This document shows, piece by piece, positions 1 to 16,695 of a stretch of 64,000 bases of DNA. Location of the stretch: assembly GCF_024868665.1 (NCBI RefSeq), contig NC_079905.1:5031658-5095657 (forward strand). Direction: 5' to 3'. A program made the position numbers and the translations under genes. The first letter of the stretch is position 1. The number at the start of each line of letters is the position of its first letter. The stretch is from Triplophysa rosa. Lineage: Eukaryota; Chordata; Actinopteri; Cypriniformes; Nemacheilidae. The notes under the pieces were generated by a model. The model was not told the DNA's origin, searched no databases, and saw nothing but the letters and a program-made list of their open reading frames with translations.

Positions 1-173
1 AATCAGCATACAATGACATTAAGGCCCAGTTTTACAGACAAGGCTTAGTTTAAGTCAGGACTATGCAATAGCTAAATTAGGAAATTTAAGTTGCTTTTAT
101 AGAATGTCTTTAAAAAGATTACTTGTGTGCATCTTGTGACAAAACAATGGCACTGATATATTTTAAATATTTT
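1..173. repeat. Fragment of a dispersed MITE (family also at 42.6 and 43.6 kb)
   Basis: The stretch beginning near base 20 resembles the element at 43578-43816 base for base over long runs: both share the cue ACAGACAAGGCTTAG or ATAGACAAGGCTTAG, then a related run ending in CAAAACAATGGCACTGA. The right part of the family consensus is missing here because the sequence passes directly into a different repeat at about 174. It is probably a truncated non-autonomous DNA transposon. The superfamily is not determined. Confidence 0.6.
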
Positions 174-211
174 TGGGATAGTTCACCCAATTAAATTTCT
201 GTAATTATTTA

Positions 212-1805
212 CAAACCCGATTCCAAAAAAGTTGGGACACTGTACAAATTGTGAATAAAAAAGGAATGCAATAATTTACAAATCTCATAAACTTATATTT
301 TATTCACAATAGAATATAGATAACATATCAAATGTTGAAAGGGAGACATTTTGAAATGTCATGCCAAATATTGGCTCATTTTGGATTTCATGAGAGCTAC
401 ACATTCCAAAAAAGTTGGGACAGGTAGCAATAAGAGGCCGGAAAAGTTAAATGTACATATAAGGAACAGCTGGAGGACCAATTTGCAACTTATTAGGTCA
501 ATTGGCAACATGATTGGGTATAAAAAGAGCCTCTCAGAGTGGCAGTGTCTCTCAGAAGTCAAGATGGGCAGAGGCTCACCAATTCCCCCAATGCTGCGGC
601 GAAAAATAGTGGAGCAATATCAGAAAGGAGTTTCTCAGAGAAAAATTGCAAAGAGTTTGAAGTTATCATCATCTACAGTGCATAATATCATCCAAAGATT
701 CAGAGAATCTGGAACAATCTCTGTGCGTAAGGGTCAAGGCCGGAAAACCATACTGGATGCCCGTGATCTTCGGGCCCTTAGACGGCACTGCATCACATAC
801 AGGAATGCTACTGTAATGGAAATCACAACATGGGCTCAGGAATACTTCCAGAAAACATTGTCGGTGAACACAATCCACCGTGCCATTCTCCGTTGCCGGC
901 TAAAACTCTATAGGTCAAAAAAGAAGCCATATCTAAACATGATCCAGAAGCGCAGGCGTTTTCTCTGGGCCAAGGCTCATTTAAAATGGACTGTGGCAAA
1001 GTGGAAAACTGTTCTGTGGTCAGACGAATCAAAATTTGAAGTTCTTTTTGGAAACTGGGACGCCATGTCATCCGGACTAAAGAGGACAAGGACAACCCAA
1101 GTTGTTATCAGCGCTCAGTTCAGAAGCCTGCATCTCTGATGGTATGGGGTTGCATGAGTGCGTGTGGCATGGGCAGCTTACACATCTGGAAAGGCACCAT
1201 CAATGCTGAAAGGTATATCCAAGTTCTAGAACAACATATGTTCCCATCCAGACGTCGTCTCTTTCAGGGAAGACCTTGCATTTTCCAACATGACAATGCC
1301 AGACCACATACTGCATCAATTACAACATCATGGCTGCGTAGAAGAAGGATCCGGGTACTGAAATGGCCAGCCTGCAGTCCACATCTTTCACCCATAGAAA
1401 ACATTTGGCGCATCATAAAGAGGAAGATGCGACAAAGAAGACCTAAGACAGTCGAGCAACTAGAAGCCTGTATTAGACAAGAATGGGACAACATTCCTAT
1501 TCCTAAACTTGAGCAACTTGTCTCCTCAGTCCCCAGACGTTTGCAGACTGTTATAAAAAGAAGAGGGGATGCCACACAGTGGTAAACATGGCCTTGTCCC
1601 AACTTTTTTGAGATGTGTTGATGCCATGAAATTTAAAATCAACTTATTTTTCCCTTAAAATGATACATTCTCTCAGTTTAAACATTTGATATGTCATCTA
1701 TGTTGTATTCTAAATAAAATATTGAAATTTGAAACTTCCACATCATTGCATTCTGTTTTTATTCACAATTTGTACAGTGTCCCAACTTTTTTGGAATCGG
1801 GTTTG
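212..1805 (+). mobile_element. Tc1/mariner transposon with IR/DR ends
   Basis: The element is 1594 bp and flanked by TA dinucleotides (210-211 and 1806-1807), the target duplication of Tc1/mariner elements. The terminal inverted repeats begin CAAACCCGATTCC and match almost perfectly for the first 45 bases; similarity continues inward for roughly 200 bases. Each end carries two copies of the direct-repeat core AAAAAAGTTGGGACA, outer near 225 and 1785 and inner near 407 and 1600. This is the IR/DR arrangement known from Sleeping Beauty-type elements. It landed inside an older Angel-like MITE. Ends this similar and a transposase with one visible break suggest a fairly recent insertion. Confidence 0.92.
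564..1585 (+). pseudogene. Tc1-family transposase, broken by one frameshift
   Basis: The transposase would bind the element ends and carry out cut-and-paste transposition in the nucleus. Reading begins at MGRGSPIPPM. An N-terminal paired-type helix-turn-helix follows (KIVEQYQKGVSQRKIAKSL, then a second helix with STVHNIIQRFRESG). The catalytic triad is visible: first Asp in WSDESKFE, second Asp in QHDNARPHTA, Glu in SPIENIW. The frame shifts near 1055-1058, just after the first catalytic Asp region (FGN), so the first Asp lies in one frame and the second Asp and Glu in another. No other stop was seen. An upstream in-frame ATG at 351 lies in the inverted repeat and is unlikely to be used. As it stands the copy should not make active enzyme. 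Confidence 0.88.
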
Positions 1806-1861
1806 TACTTACCCTCCAGTTGTTCCAAACCTGTGTACATTTTGTGTACGTTTTGCTTTAA

Positions 1862-2128
1862 GCCCATTGCACATTGAGTCTGAAATTTTCGTCCGAAATT
1901 TCCGCACGTTAAAAAATAAATACGACCTCACGTTGTGTCAATCACATTTACACACTGTCTCCGATATTTTCGTCCATCATAAAAAAATTCGGACCGGATT
2001 CGATTTTCTGCGTTTTTTGCATCCGTCAAGCATTTTGAGTGGCCTTTAACAATTCAGAGACACCGTACAAACGAAAGCCTAATACGAAAAAACGCGTACG
2101 TAAATTTCGGACTGTATGTGCAAAGACC
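1862..2128. mobile_element. TTAA-flanked MITE (267 bp)
   Basis: The element is bounded by TTAA on both sides (1858-1861 and 2129-2132). The ends are imperfect inverted repeats: the left begins GCCCATTGCACATTGAGTCT and the right, reversed, begins GGTCTTTGCACATACAGTCC, followed in both by GAAATTT. TTAA duplication is typical of piggyBac-type non-autonomous elements. It sits inside the same Angel-like copy as the Tc1. It has no coding capacity. Confidence 0.7.
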
Positions 2129-2442
2129 TTAACACTAGGAAAGATATTTGAAAGAATGTTTTAACCATACTTATGGGGCACTACTGACTTCCATAGTACA
2201 GAAAAAAATACTATAGTCAGTAGTGCCGCAGAACGGTTTAGTTTCCCACATTCTTCCACATGTGTTCAACAGAACAAATAATTGTATACACACTGGACCT
2301 TTGAGATTAGCCTTAAACCTCGTATATGAAACAGGGCCTATATACATTACATTAACACTGATCAATAAATAAAGTGATCAATAAATAGAAATATTAATAG
2401 CAGAAAGAAGCAGCAATGCTGACATACTGACAAACTGTACAG

Positions 2443-3436
2443 CAGGGCTAGTCAACTGCCAATCATCTTTACCTGGCCCGCCTTAACATTTCAAATGAGT
2501 GGAGAGACTTAAAAGAATGGTGTGCTTTAAGAAATGCACGTTCTGAGACGCCACATCTTTGAAAGTCCAAAACGCCGGTAAATTTAATATGAAAGTAATT
2601 CCTGCGGCTCATAACAATTGACGTCTTATAAAGCGATTAGATCGGTCTGTCCAAGAAACGTAATGTTATTTAAAACGTTATAATCGGAAATCCACAGCCA
2701 CAGGCAGTCGGTTTGCGCCCACGATAGGTCACATTCCGAAATGAGTCTTCTGCCCTTGAAAGTAACTGCAGGAAGGGTACTACACCACGTGAACTGTTGT
2801 CTCAGATAAGGGAAAACTGTTGTTTTTAGTACTGCATTTATTATGTATTATTTAAACAGCTATATTTACGAAAACAGCTGTTCATCTCCCCCCAAAAGGA
2901 TCTGCCCTTCTAAGTGCATGGGGCACATGAATGTGATTGGAACTCACCCGAATATGCAATAACAGCCATATCTATGAAAATAGCATTCCGTTTCTTGCAC
3001 AGACCAATTGATTTGCTTTATTTACTTTTGTGCTCAATGTATTAGCGTTTTTGACATTTATTAATTTAACAAAATATCTTCATAAACATCTTGAAAAAAA
3101 CAATGCCACCCACAGCTTGGAAGTACTGGGGGCATTAAGCATTATTTTAGTTTATTAAGCATAAACTAAAGCATTAAGGAATATAAAATACAATTAAAAA
3201 GACAATATCCCTTTTAATTAAATATAATGAAAAGGCGCAAATACTGGATGCAATATTTGTGTGCGTGTTTTAATATATGACCTATAAGTAACAAAAACAG
3301 TATAAAAGGAGCAAAATGCAATAAATAACAGAAATACAAAATAACAGAAGAAATGATGATACGGTAAAAAACTGGCCCTTATCCTATTTATACTTTTGGA
3401 ATCTGGCCCTCAAAGCAAAGTAGTTGAAGACCCCTG
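2443..3436. mobile_element. Non-autonomous hAT-type element with 8-bp target duplication
   Basis: The left end begins CAGGGCTAGTCAACTG and the right end, reversed, begins CAGGGGTCTTCAACTA. The 8 bases before the element (CTGTACAG, 2435-2442) are repeated exactly after it (3437-3444). An 8-bp duplication and CAGGG ends are the hallmark of hAT elements. The interior of about 990 bp is AT-rich and no transposase reading frame was recognised. Confidence 0.8.
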
Positions 3437-3444
3437 CTGTACAG

Positions 3445-4590
3445 TAATACTGACAGCTCACTGAAACTATAAATACTTATGAATATTTAAATAGTCCATT
3501 TTAAAATTAGCACTGCGCTATCAACTCCATCTAACAACAATTCTTGTTACCTTGTTACTTACTTGTAATTACTTGTTTTCATGTACATATAACTGAATAA
3601 ACAATCGGGTAACAAAAGTATCTCGACTTTACCAATGCATTAACTCTCAGATTGTAATTAAATAAATAAATGAATAAATTAGGGCAAAACAAATCAATAA
3701 TTGGAAATACAGGTAAAAAAGGACACTACACAACTAAGCATTATTCATGTAGAACACACACACATAATTAGAAGAGGCAAAACAGATGTCAAACAGTATA
3801 AAAGGAAATCTTGACAAAACAAGCAATAAAGCAGTCACAATAAGAATATGCAATGACATCAAATACTGTACTGTAGCACTGACATAGCACCCACATCAAA
3901 CATGATTTTTGTATTACATTTGTATTAGTATAAAACTATCAACCTCATCTAGGACTAGGATGACCTGTGCCTTCTTTAGGCCAAATAAGCATGCTGTTAT
4001 GGCACACAATGAACATGTATAACATACTCTCCAAAACTGAATACAAAACAGAGAATAAAATGTCTGTACTTTATAAATGCATAAACAGTCAACTCCTTTT
4101 ACAATGGCAAAATAGGTCAACTAATGAATTAATTCATCTGGAGTAACTTTATCAACAATAACAAATGTAGGACAAGTCAGCAACTTAACTTAGTTAAAAA
4201 AAACAAGGAACAAAAATATATTCAATTTATGCCCGTCAGGTGTAAAAATAGCGTTAGCTTTTTACTTTACGAAAAAACACCGACATAACACCAAACGGTT
4301 GACATTCATATGTTCCATAATCACAAAATCTCAATTTGTTGTACTATAAATAACGTGCAAGTACTACAAAACAAAAAGGTCTCAATTAACCTTACCTAAC
4401 CTAACATGCACAACTACACCAATGTCACAATTTTTAACTTTACTCAGCACGTTGTGTGTAAAACTGAGCAAAGAAAATCAAAAGACGACATCATGAGGTC
4501 TTGTCATCAGTTCAAGGGTGCTAATGTCAACATTACAGACACAGACAAGATATTAATTCCGCCACAATTAAAAACGGCAAGTAACGTAAA
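3445..4590. other. AT-rich intergenic stretch, no gene seen
   Basis: The sequence is AT-rich with only short open frames that resemble nothing I recognise. A splice-donor-like site on the minus strand near 4392-4396 (TTAG then GTAAGG) is the only signal noted. Confidence 0.4.
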
Positions 4591-5900
4591 CTTACCGAGG
4601 CCTTCAGAGCTTGAAGGAAACGCGCCGATTGTTCTCCGGTATAATTTTGTTGACTGCAGGGGGATGAGGGAGGGGGAGAGCCGGATTCCCTTTTTCAATC
4701 ACATCCCTCTATGGCACACCAAAAAGTTTTGCAATAAATCACAATTAGACTCGTTTCATTAACCAATAACTTGGCAACAATCTACCCCAATTCTGCATAA
4801 AAGCATGCATTCTACTTGTCACGCAAGGGCAAACTAAATGTCAAAAAAACAGTAACATAAACAAGACTGTGAGTGCCGACAGCAGGTCAGACGAATTCGG
4901 GCTATCAGCGCTCTCCACTGCGCTAGCCTTTTAGCTAGCTTAATAAATACGTCGTACCCTTTTGCACAGCAACAAAATGAATTCAAATGTTTGGGCTTCG
5001 CACCTGCACGTGAACGGAGAAAGTCCCGTTGAAGAGCAAAGCGTGAAAATAACTTATGCGAAAAGGGCGCCGAAAGCGTAGATGTGCACAAAGGCGGTTT
5101 CCGATTTCAGGTTAGCAGGTCATTTTTCCTCATCCCGTGGAAAAACACTCTCGGAGGCCTCTCCATCGCTTTCGATCCGTTAAACAAACCCCGATTTCCG
5201 CTGGTTGATCTCGCTAACGTTCAGTCTCTCGCCGTATTATTATCAACGTGGGGTTTTAACAGAAACTGTCCGTCTGGTCAGTTTTGCGCGTATTTTTCAA
5301 CGGATTATGGTCGGCCAAATATTTTCCGCCCCGTGTCAATTTTTAGTGCCCCCGTCTTCCCTCGGGTTCTTCTGTTCGCCTCACAGTGGTCGTTTCCGGG
5401 CAGTCATACAACTTCCGGGTGGCGTTACATGGTAAAGCGTCCGACATTACTGCGCTAGCCAAGTGAACCAGTGAGTTGTAAAATAAGGGCAAAGAAAAGC
5501 TTCATTGTCATTCACAGGTTTATGTCATTATTATATGAGTTTTTAAGGGTAGGATGACAGAATAATAACATATGTTCGCGAAAAAAGCACCGACACGCTC
5601 TACTTTACTTCGATATGTTGGTTATGTTTGATGGTTCTAAAACAACTCGGAATGGTTGAACTTGAAAAACAAATGGCGCGTGGCTTCTACATATCGCACT
5701 GCTTTCTGACGTTGTCAAAGAACACGCACACCGCGCGCGACGAAAAACACACTTGACGATGTGAGTAATGGGCATAGCACTTTTCTGAAGCCATTTTACC
5801 AACATGCTGTCGTCTCCCCCCACCCTACCCGAACATAAGGTCCTCGCCCACTCTGCCCCTCAAAATGGCGAGTGCCGGTAATGCCTTTTCGGTGTCCCAC
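4591..5900. promoter_or_regulatory. CpG-rich island-like region, candidate promoter
   Basis: Compared with its surroundings this stretch is rich in CG dinucleotides (for example 4895-5100, 5150-5460 and 5700-5880). Minus-strand donor-like sites follow: GTGCAG before GTGCGAAG near 5004, and CCTCG before GTAAGTTTA near 4600. Both would suit non-coding first exons of a gene running left out of the window. On the plus strand a short start, ATGGCGAGTGCCG then GTAATG near 5866, could instead open a rightward transcript. No coding continuation was found in either direction, so the gene served is unknown. Confidence 0.4.
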
Positions 5901-8882
5901 TGAAACCATGCTAAAATGTCACATCAAAGACACGGAAGAACACAAAAAGCACTTCGTGTAAATGTCGTATTTTAAGTAAAGTTAACCTTCTGAAGGAATA
6001 ATTAGAAAAAATATTTTACAGAATAAAGATTTGAGTAATCAAATGGTTATTATTTTAGTTTTAAAACAAGTTATGATAAAAGCCTTAGGGCAAAAATGAA
6101 AATAGCTGAGGTATACGTAAAGCAAATATGAACATCATCATAAACCTCCGGATTCATCAGTTGATGCTCTCTATCTCAACATACATCCAGTCAATGTAAA
6201 CAAAAAACAATTTCATGTTTCTTAGTGGTGAAGATTTTATTTAAAAATAATAATTAAAGCCGTTTGCTGTAAATAGTTTATGCAGTTGTTACTTTGCCCA
6301 GAAAATAAACATTTACAACAAAGTTTGTGTTTTATGGCAAGAAAAATCACATTATTACTGAAAATAACATTAAATGTTTTTCTCTCAGTTATATTCCCCA
6401 AAACTTTGGTGAATGCAGCAATGAAAATGAAAACGTTTTATTTATTTATTTTTTGCATTCAAAGAGACACTCATTTAAAAAATAAAATCATATTTAGGGT
6501 TTAATATCCCTTGGGTTTTCTGAAATGCACATTCTCCGACCTGAAATTGATCCAAGGTCAAATAAAATGTGAGATAAAGCATTCCAAAATAGACACTGAA
6601 ATACACACAAGCACACAAATACAGACGCACAAACTGGACACATACACACCTTGACATCAGAAGTCAGCAATATGACATCATCAACACTGGCTTTGACATC
6701 TTCATGCGTTTTGTCTTTTCACTTTGATTGCATCTGCTTTTTTGTTGACAAAAGTTAGAATTCACTAGAAAGTCAAATGAAGAGAAACCAAAAACTGAAA
6801 ACAATTTCTAAAATCACAGAGTAAAAAATAAGTTCATGATGATAATGATTAAGAATATGAAATATATATATGTATGTTTATAAGCACATAAATTGGCATG
6901 TAAATTGGCAATAAACATTCGGGATTGACTTGAATTTTTCCTCTTTTTTTTTCTTTTTTAACAGATTTAACTTCGGTTAAAGTTAATAAAAGCTTAAACA
7001 TTGCAGAGTGATCTAAAGTACTATAGTATGGCCCAGTAACCTTCCTCAGCCAGTCATTCTCACACATTCCACTACAACGCTGTCCATTTGATGCGTAGAC
7101 AGTAGAAAAACACACAATAATTGCTAACAAAAAGACACTTTTGTATAATATAGTTAAACAAGACACCTTTTTATACTTCTAAATCCTAACGCATCGATTA
7201 GTTATTAATGCATCGTAGTGTGACACAAAGTGTTAAGTTGAAGTAGCAGTAGTTTTGTACACTCGTTGGCATGTAGCCTCTGTTCAGCATGACCGTGTCC
7301 CCAATACTGACACAGAAAAAGATAAAAAGCCATCAGAACACGGAAGCACAGACACACACAAATTAGTATCAGAATAGCCCTTGAATTAAATTGTCCACTG
7401 TGACACCAAACCCCGTCCCCCTTTAATACAACCTTACGTAGTGCACAGCTTGTTGCAAATGAAGTTTGAAAACTGTGTTGTCTTTTTTGCTGCATGCCCA
7501 TAATTAATCCTCTGCTCTTAAATGCTCATAAATAACAGAACAACCCTAACAACTTTAGAATGGTTGATGCTGTCATAGTTTGCTGTCCTTTGATTGGTCA
7601 AACATGCAAGAAAGAGGCGGGGCTTTTATCAGATTTTATCTATCAAATGTAAAGGCTGAAATTACTTAGTAAAATCCAAATTCCAAATCTCTTTAGTTTT
7701 TCCAAATTCCAAATCTCTTTAGTTTTTGCCGATTGCATTTTTAGTCCAGATTGCATTACATGATTTATGCATCAATCAATTATATGATCAGATTTCCTTT
7801 TTAAGGTATTACAAAACAGCCAAAATGTTATCCACAATGCAAAATATTAACAACAAACTGTGACAATTATTCATGTCAACTTGAGGGATTCACAGTCTCA
7901 GACAGTGTAAGAGCCTAAAAACTCTCCAATATATGAACTCTCAGTGAAAATGTTTCCCTTTTGTTGTATATCATATGAATAAGCGTCTAATATGGCTGAT
8001 GACATTTGGACTTATATAACAGTGCAGACTAAAGAGTCAAGTCACAAAACAAGTGACATTTTTGATGTCCTTCACATTTTCAGCTTTCTTCTGTGCAGGG
8101 AATGCCAGTAGCTGTCAATGTTGTCACTGGATGGCAAACTCAACTTGCACTTCTCACTCTCCTCGAGTCACAATCCATTCCCAAGTCATCTGTTTTGAGA
8201 ATAGTCAAATATTAGTCTCCACGAGGTAATTCAATGTACTTTTGGAAGGCTTCCTAGTATCATCCAGCATATCCCATCGTTGCCTTGTTTTACAAAGACA
8301 CACCTCCATGACATCCACAATGTGCGATGTCATTCTGTTGAATCGCAAACCAAAAATCTTCTAATGTTTCAGTGAACTCTAAGGCAAGATCCTGTCTGTC
8401 GATTTCAACATGAACAGAAAACAGCTAATAAACCGATTCTACATCAAGGTATTAAGCTAGAATGTTGTAACTAGAGACAAACTTGCCCTATTTAAATTTA
8501 TAGTTAACTCTTTTGACATTGTTTTATATTTGCATCTTATGTTTGAATGGTGCTGTCAGAACACTACATGGCACACACAAGAGGATCTCGGACCCCCCTC
8601 TTTATGTATTTTTCAGAATTTGGCAATGTGGGGATGCACAAAATCACAACTGATATAGTTTCACATCCCTCTATCCTTCTCTAATTCACAGCTTTTGCCA
8701 TTTCTTCTAATGAGCCTTCTTTACACCCTCATATCAAAGCCGTGGTTCCCTTCCTTGTTCCCGTTCTTCATTTCTGTCTCCGCTCAAAAGCCTTCTTCAT
8801 ACTCCACTGTCTTGCCTCCGTTTTGGCGCAGTCACACCTAATCCGTCCATCATCTCCTCAGCCATCTTTCCTCTTTCACTTC
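5901..8882. other. Intergenic DNA and probable shisa7 3' flank
   Basis: No coding exon was recognised. The part next to 8883 lies immediately downstream of the shisa7 stop codon on the minus strand and probably contains its 3' UTR, but no clear end was chosen. Minus-strand AATAAA-like motifs exist (for example the TTTATT at about 6237) but cannot be tied to the gene. Confidence 0.35.
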
Positions 8883-13384
<4,502 letters not shown>

Positions 13385-13464
13385 CTTGATGCAGGGAGGT
13401 GTCTTTTTTAATATCAAAGATGCAAAAAACGTGAAGCCTCTGCACAAAAGACGTCTTAGGCCTA

Positions 13465-16427
13465 CAAAAAGCTGACGTATTAAATTAATGTCTATCAAAA
13501 GTTGCAAGTCAGTGTGGCAATATATATACGTAATGTAGACAAGGTAATCTCTCTTTCACGTGTGCATACACTAGTATGCAAATTATTCAATATGCAAAAT
13601 GCACATCCAAGTGCAGGAGTCAGGGTTAAAGAAAAAGCATGAGGCTCTCAGTTAGGGCGTAAACATTTCTGTGGAAATCATCAACAACAATGAGGTAAAT
13701 CTATATATGCTATATACATTTTATGCTTGCTTGAATTTAACAGGTGTGATAAGTTGGAATGTCGTAAAACTCTGATTTGGCACAAAACTGTTTGGATTTA
13801 TAAGAGAATTAAAATCTTCTCAATTCAACAAATAACAGCTTTAAAAATATGGAAATGATTTAAATGCAAAAAGAAGGAAGAAACATTTGAATGATTTGTT
13901 TGGCCTGTAAACAAAATGAACTGATCTATGGCACTAATTCATTCAAGACTCAATCTGAGTTTATTATACAGGGAACATGTAAACATTTCTGCTCGAGTGT
14001 AAACTATATATCAAAGTCTACTTAAACGTCTTCACAAATGTTCTCTAGTCTGGTTGGCACTTCAGTTGCTTTACACAATGACTCACTAAACAAGTCTATA
14101 GAAAGAAATAGTATATTAACTTCATGGAAACAGTTTCAACGACTTAGCCTTGTGACTTGTAAACAATGTTCAATGTCAGCTCCAGGAACTGCTGTTGTCT
14201 CGTAAACAAATCTCAGTTGGTTAGGCTTTGACGTCAATACGAATGACTGCGAGACCAACAAGAACACCTTTCAAGCGCCAAGGTCATTGAGGTTCTGTTG
14301 TGCAGTCGAAATAGTCAAGCTAACAGTGTCAGTTCTCGAGAAGTTCACATGGAAAAATACTAAGTACTTCATTTTTTTGTAGTTTCAGGAAGTCATTGAG
14401 GCTTGAGATGAAGGTAGGGTGAAGCAATGAAAGGACGACTTCAAAGAGTTCACAAGCGCAACCTCACAACTTCGAAACGGGGAAGAGCAGATACTTTTCT
14501 AAAGGCGGCACCACTGGACAAAGGCTCATTACAAAGGCTTTGGAAGAGTGTAGTCGGTTAGGGCACTCGCGAAGTGTAACAAGCAGCAGGTGTGGTGGTT
14601 TCTGGTTTGACGACAAATGTCAGACCAGAAAGGAAGTAGCGTTCAGGAGAAAAAAGGAAAGGAAAGGATGGTCTAAGTGAAGGTAAAGGGGCTGTCAACT
14701 AGAGGGCCTATGTATGTTGGACCCTCTTGCGAGAGTGTCTCTGCTCTGGATTTAGCTCAACCCAACAGAATAAAACCAAGGGGGGCTTGGGCCCGGTTCT
14801 GGCAGGACAGCATGGTTGAGCCCACTGTACAGGCATGAACAAATCGGGATTCATTCGTCAATGTGGAACACTTGGAGACCAACAAGCAAACTCAATAATG
14901 TCTCTCTCTCTCTACTAACAAACCTCTTCTAAAAGTTAGAGTATCTCCTCAAGTAGTGGGGCGAACTTTGATTCTGTCCCACCGGCAACACAGTACACGT
15001 GTCAATGGCTCGCTGGTGAATATGGCAAAATACGTCACGACGTCAAACCTGTACCACTGTCTTACCCAACGACCTCTAAAAGTATTCCTGAATATTCCCA
15101 TGCACCTGCTCTTCAAGAATGACAGAGCCGATGCGTCACAATGATGACAGGGACCTTGACGTTAATATGGCTTGATGAATAGTATGGCTTCAATATTTAA
15201 CCCTTTAGAGTTAGGGAGACTCTTACTTCTCGTACGGGTTTTGCTGCATGCTCTAAACGTGCAGAGTCTGTAGGGACGAGGAAAAGGAGGGAGGAGCAAA
15301 ATAAAGGATTTCTCGAGATGGATGACTTAAGAGATCTGATGGGTGAGGAACGTGACAACTAATCAAAAGAATTAGCAGCAGCTCATTTTGGAAAGTTTAA
15401 TGAGGCTTGTGCCAGCCATCGGTAAACCCGTCCATCCATCGATCAATCGATCAGGAGGCAAACCCTCTCAGGCTAATGCATTACTAACATCTACTCTTAC
15501 ATAAAGCGTGACTAACCAATAACGTACGATTTTCCCTATTGTGGAGAGCAAAAGCCGCTTTTAGTTTTTGACAGAAAAGAAAACATTACATGCTATTGTC
15601 CTAAAAATGATTGGTCACAATTGAGAATTAACGTTGGTGTCGTTAAAAGGTGGAAATTATGTTTTGCTTCTGGTTGGCACAGTTAGTTTTTGGCACTGGT
15701 TTTGGTAGCAAAAAGACAAAGACAAAATCTTCACTCTGTGCAAATCAGCATCCGTTCAAAAAGCCCCTGGCTCACAAAAACAATGACAGTTCATCTACTT
15801 GAAAAGTCAACTTGTAATCCCGGCTGGGACTGCACTCTATTTCATCCAGGCTGATGGCTCTTCGTCTTGGTTTCGGTTTTCCTCTGTCAGTCTTGGAGTT
15901 TCACTGTAAGACAGAAGGAAGTTAAGATTTAATCAATCTCTACTATGTGGAGGAAATTTCCATTATGACATTTCAGACACATTTCAATGATAATTCAATA
16001 TAAAATGAAAAATGTATTGATGCAATGCATATTACACTGCATACACTGATGATGTCATCAACACTTTTCACAATGTCTTTGTATGTCAAATTTGACATAT
16101 AGGGTAATTAGAAAGGGACTAATGTATGTACTCAATATTTCAATACAAATTTAACATTCTATACAAGTATCTACAAAAAGATACAACCCTAAGAATTTGC
16201 AAATAAATGATTTAATAATGATTTTGGTATTGTTTATGAAAAATACAGCAAAATAATGAAATTTTTATTTTATTTTATTCAATATATAAGACATTTTTAC
16301 ATCAACTTTCCTGCCAAAATAACGATATCACTACTCAGAATTATAAAACTACTCATACTGTGATATAATATGATTAGTCATGCCAACCACTCCAACTATG
16401 ATGACATTGGTATATTTCACATTTAGA
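13465..16427. other. Non-coding stretch upstream of shisa7
   Basis: I see no coding exon that I can identify. A good minus-strand acceptor at about 15905-15908 opens a short frame (ETPRLTEENRNQ, ending in a stop) that might be a terminal exon. No partner exon could be matched, so no gene is called. The rest is AT-rich unique sequence and could be intron of a longer shisa7 transcript. Confidence 0.35.
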
Positions 16428-16428
16428 T

Positions 16429-16695
16429 TTAAAGGGATGGTTCACCCCAAAATAATAATTCTATCATTATTTATTCACATTATTTATTCACAAACCTGAA
16501 TGACTCTTTCTTTTGTGAAACACAAAAGAATATAGTTTGAGAAATGTCTTTGTGGTTTTGTGTCCATACAATGGAAGTCAATGGGGACTAACGTTTAGTT
16601 ATCAACATTCTTCAAAATATCTTGAAAGTCATACAGGTTTGGAACAACTTGAGGGTGAATACATGATTACATTTTTGGGTTATCTATCCCTTTAA
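16429..16695. repeat. Angel-like TTAA MITE, short copy
   Basis: The ends are AAAGGGATGGTTCACCCC and, reversed, AAAGGGATAGATAACCC, with the internal landmarks GAAATGTCTTTG and CAATGGAAGTCAATGGGG. It has the same organisation as the copies at 20014, 51702 and 56600 but is shorter in the middle. Confidence 0.7.

Larger units (their letters stand above)
174..2390. repeat. TTAA-type palindromic MITE (Angel-like), split by two younger insertions
   Basis: The piece at 174-209 (GGGATAGTTCACCCAATTAA), the piece at 1808-1857 (ending in TGTTCCAAACCTG) and the piece at 2133 onward (AAGATATTTGAAAGAATG, then the CTGACTTCCATAGTA palindrome) follow one another in the same order as in the intact copies at 51702, 56600 and 20014. 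They are therefore one old copy interrupted first by the Tc1 element and again by a TTAA-flanked MITE. The right end is degraded. The family name Angel is from memory and is tentative. Confidence 0.6.

Noticed and set aside
3914..4120. Minus-strand frame rich in Cys and aromatic residues
   Set aside because: It lies in AT-rich repeat-like DNA and has no splice support and no recognisable domain.
4834..5458. Open frames on both strands in the CpG-rich block
   Set aside because: High CG content lowers stop frequency. The frames have no family features, and the block is better explained as a promoter or 5' UTR.
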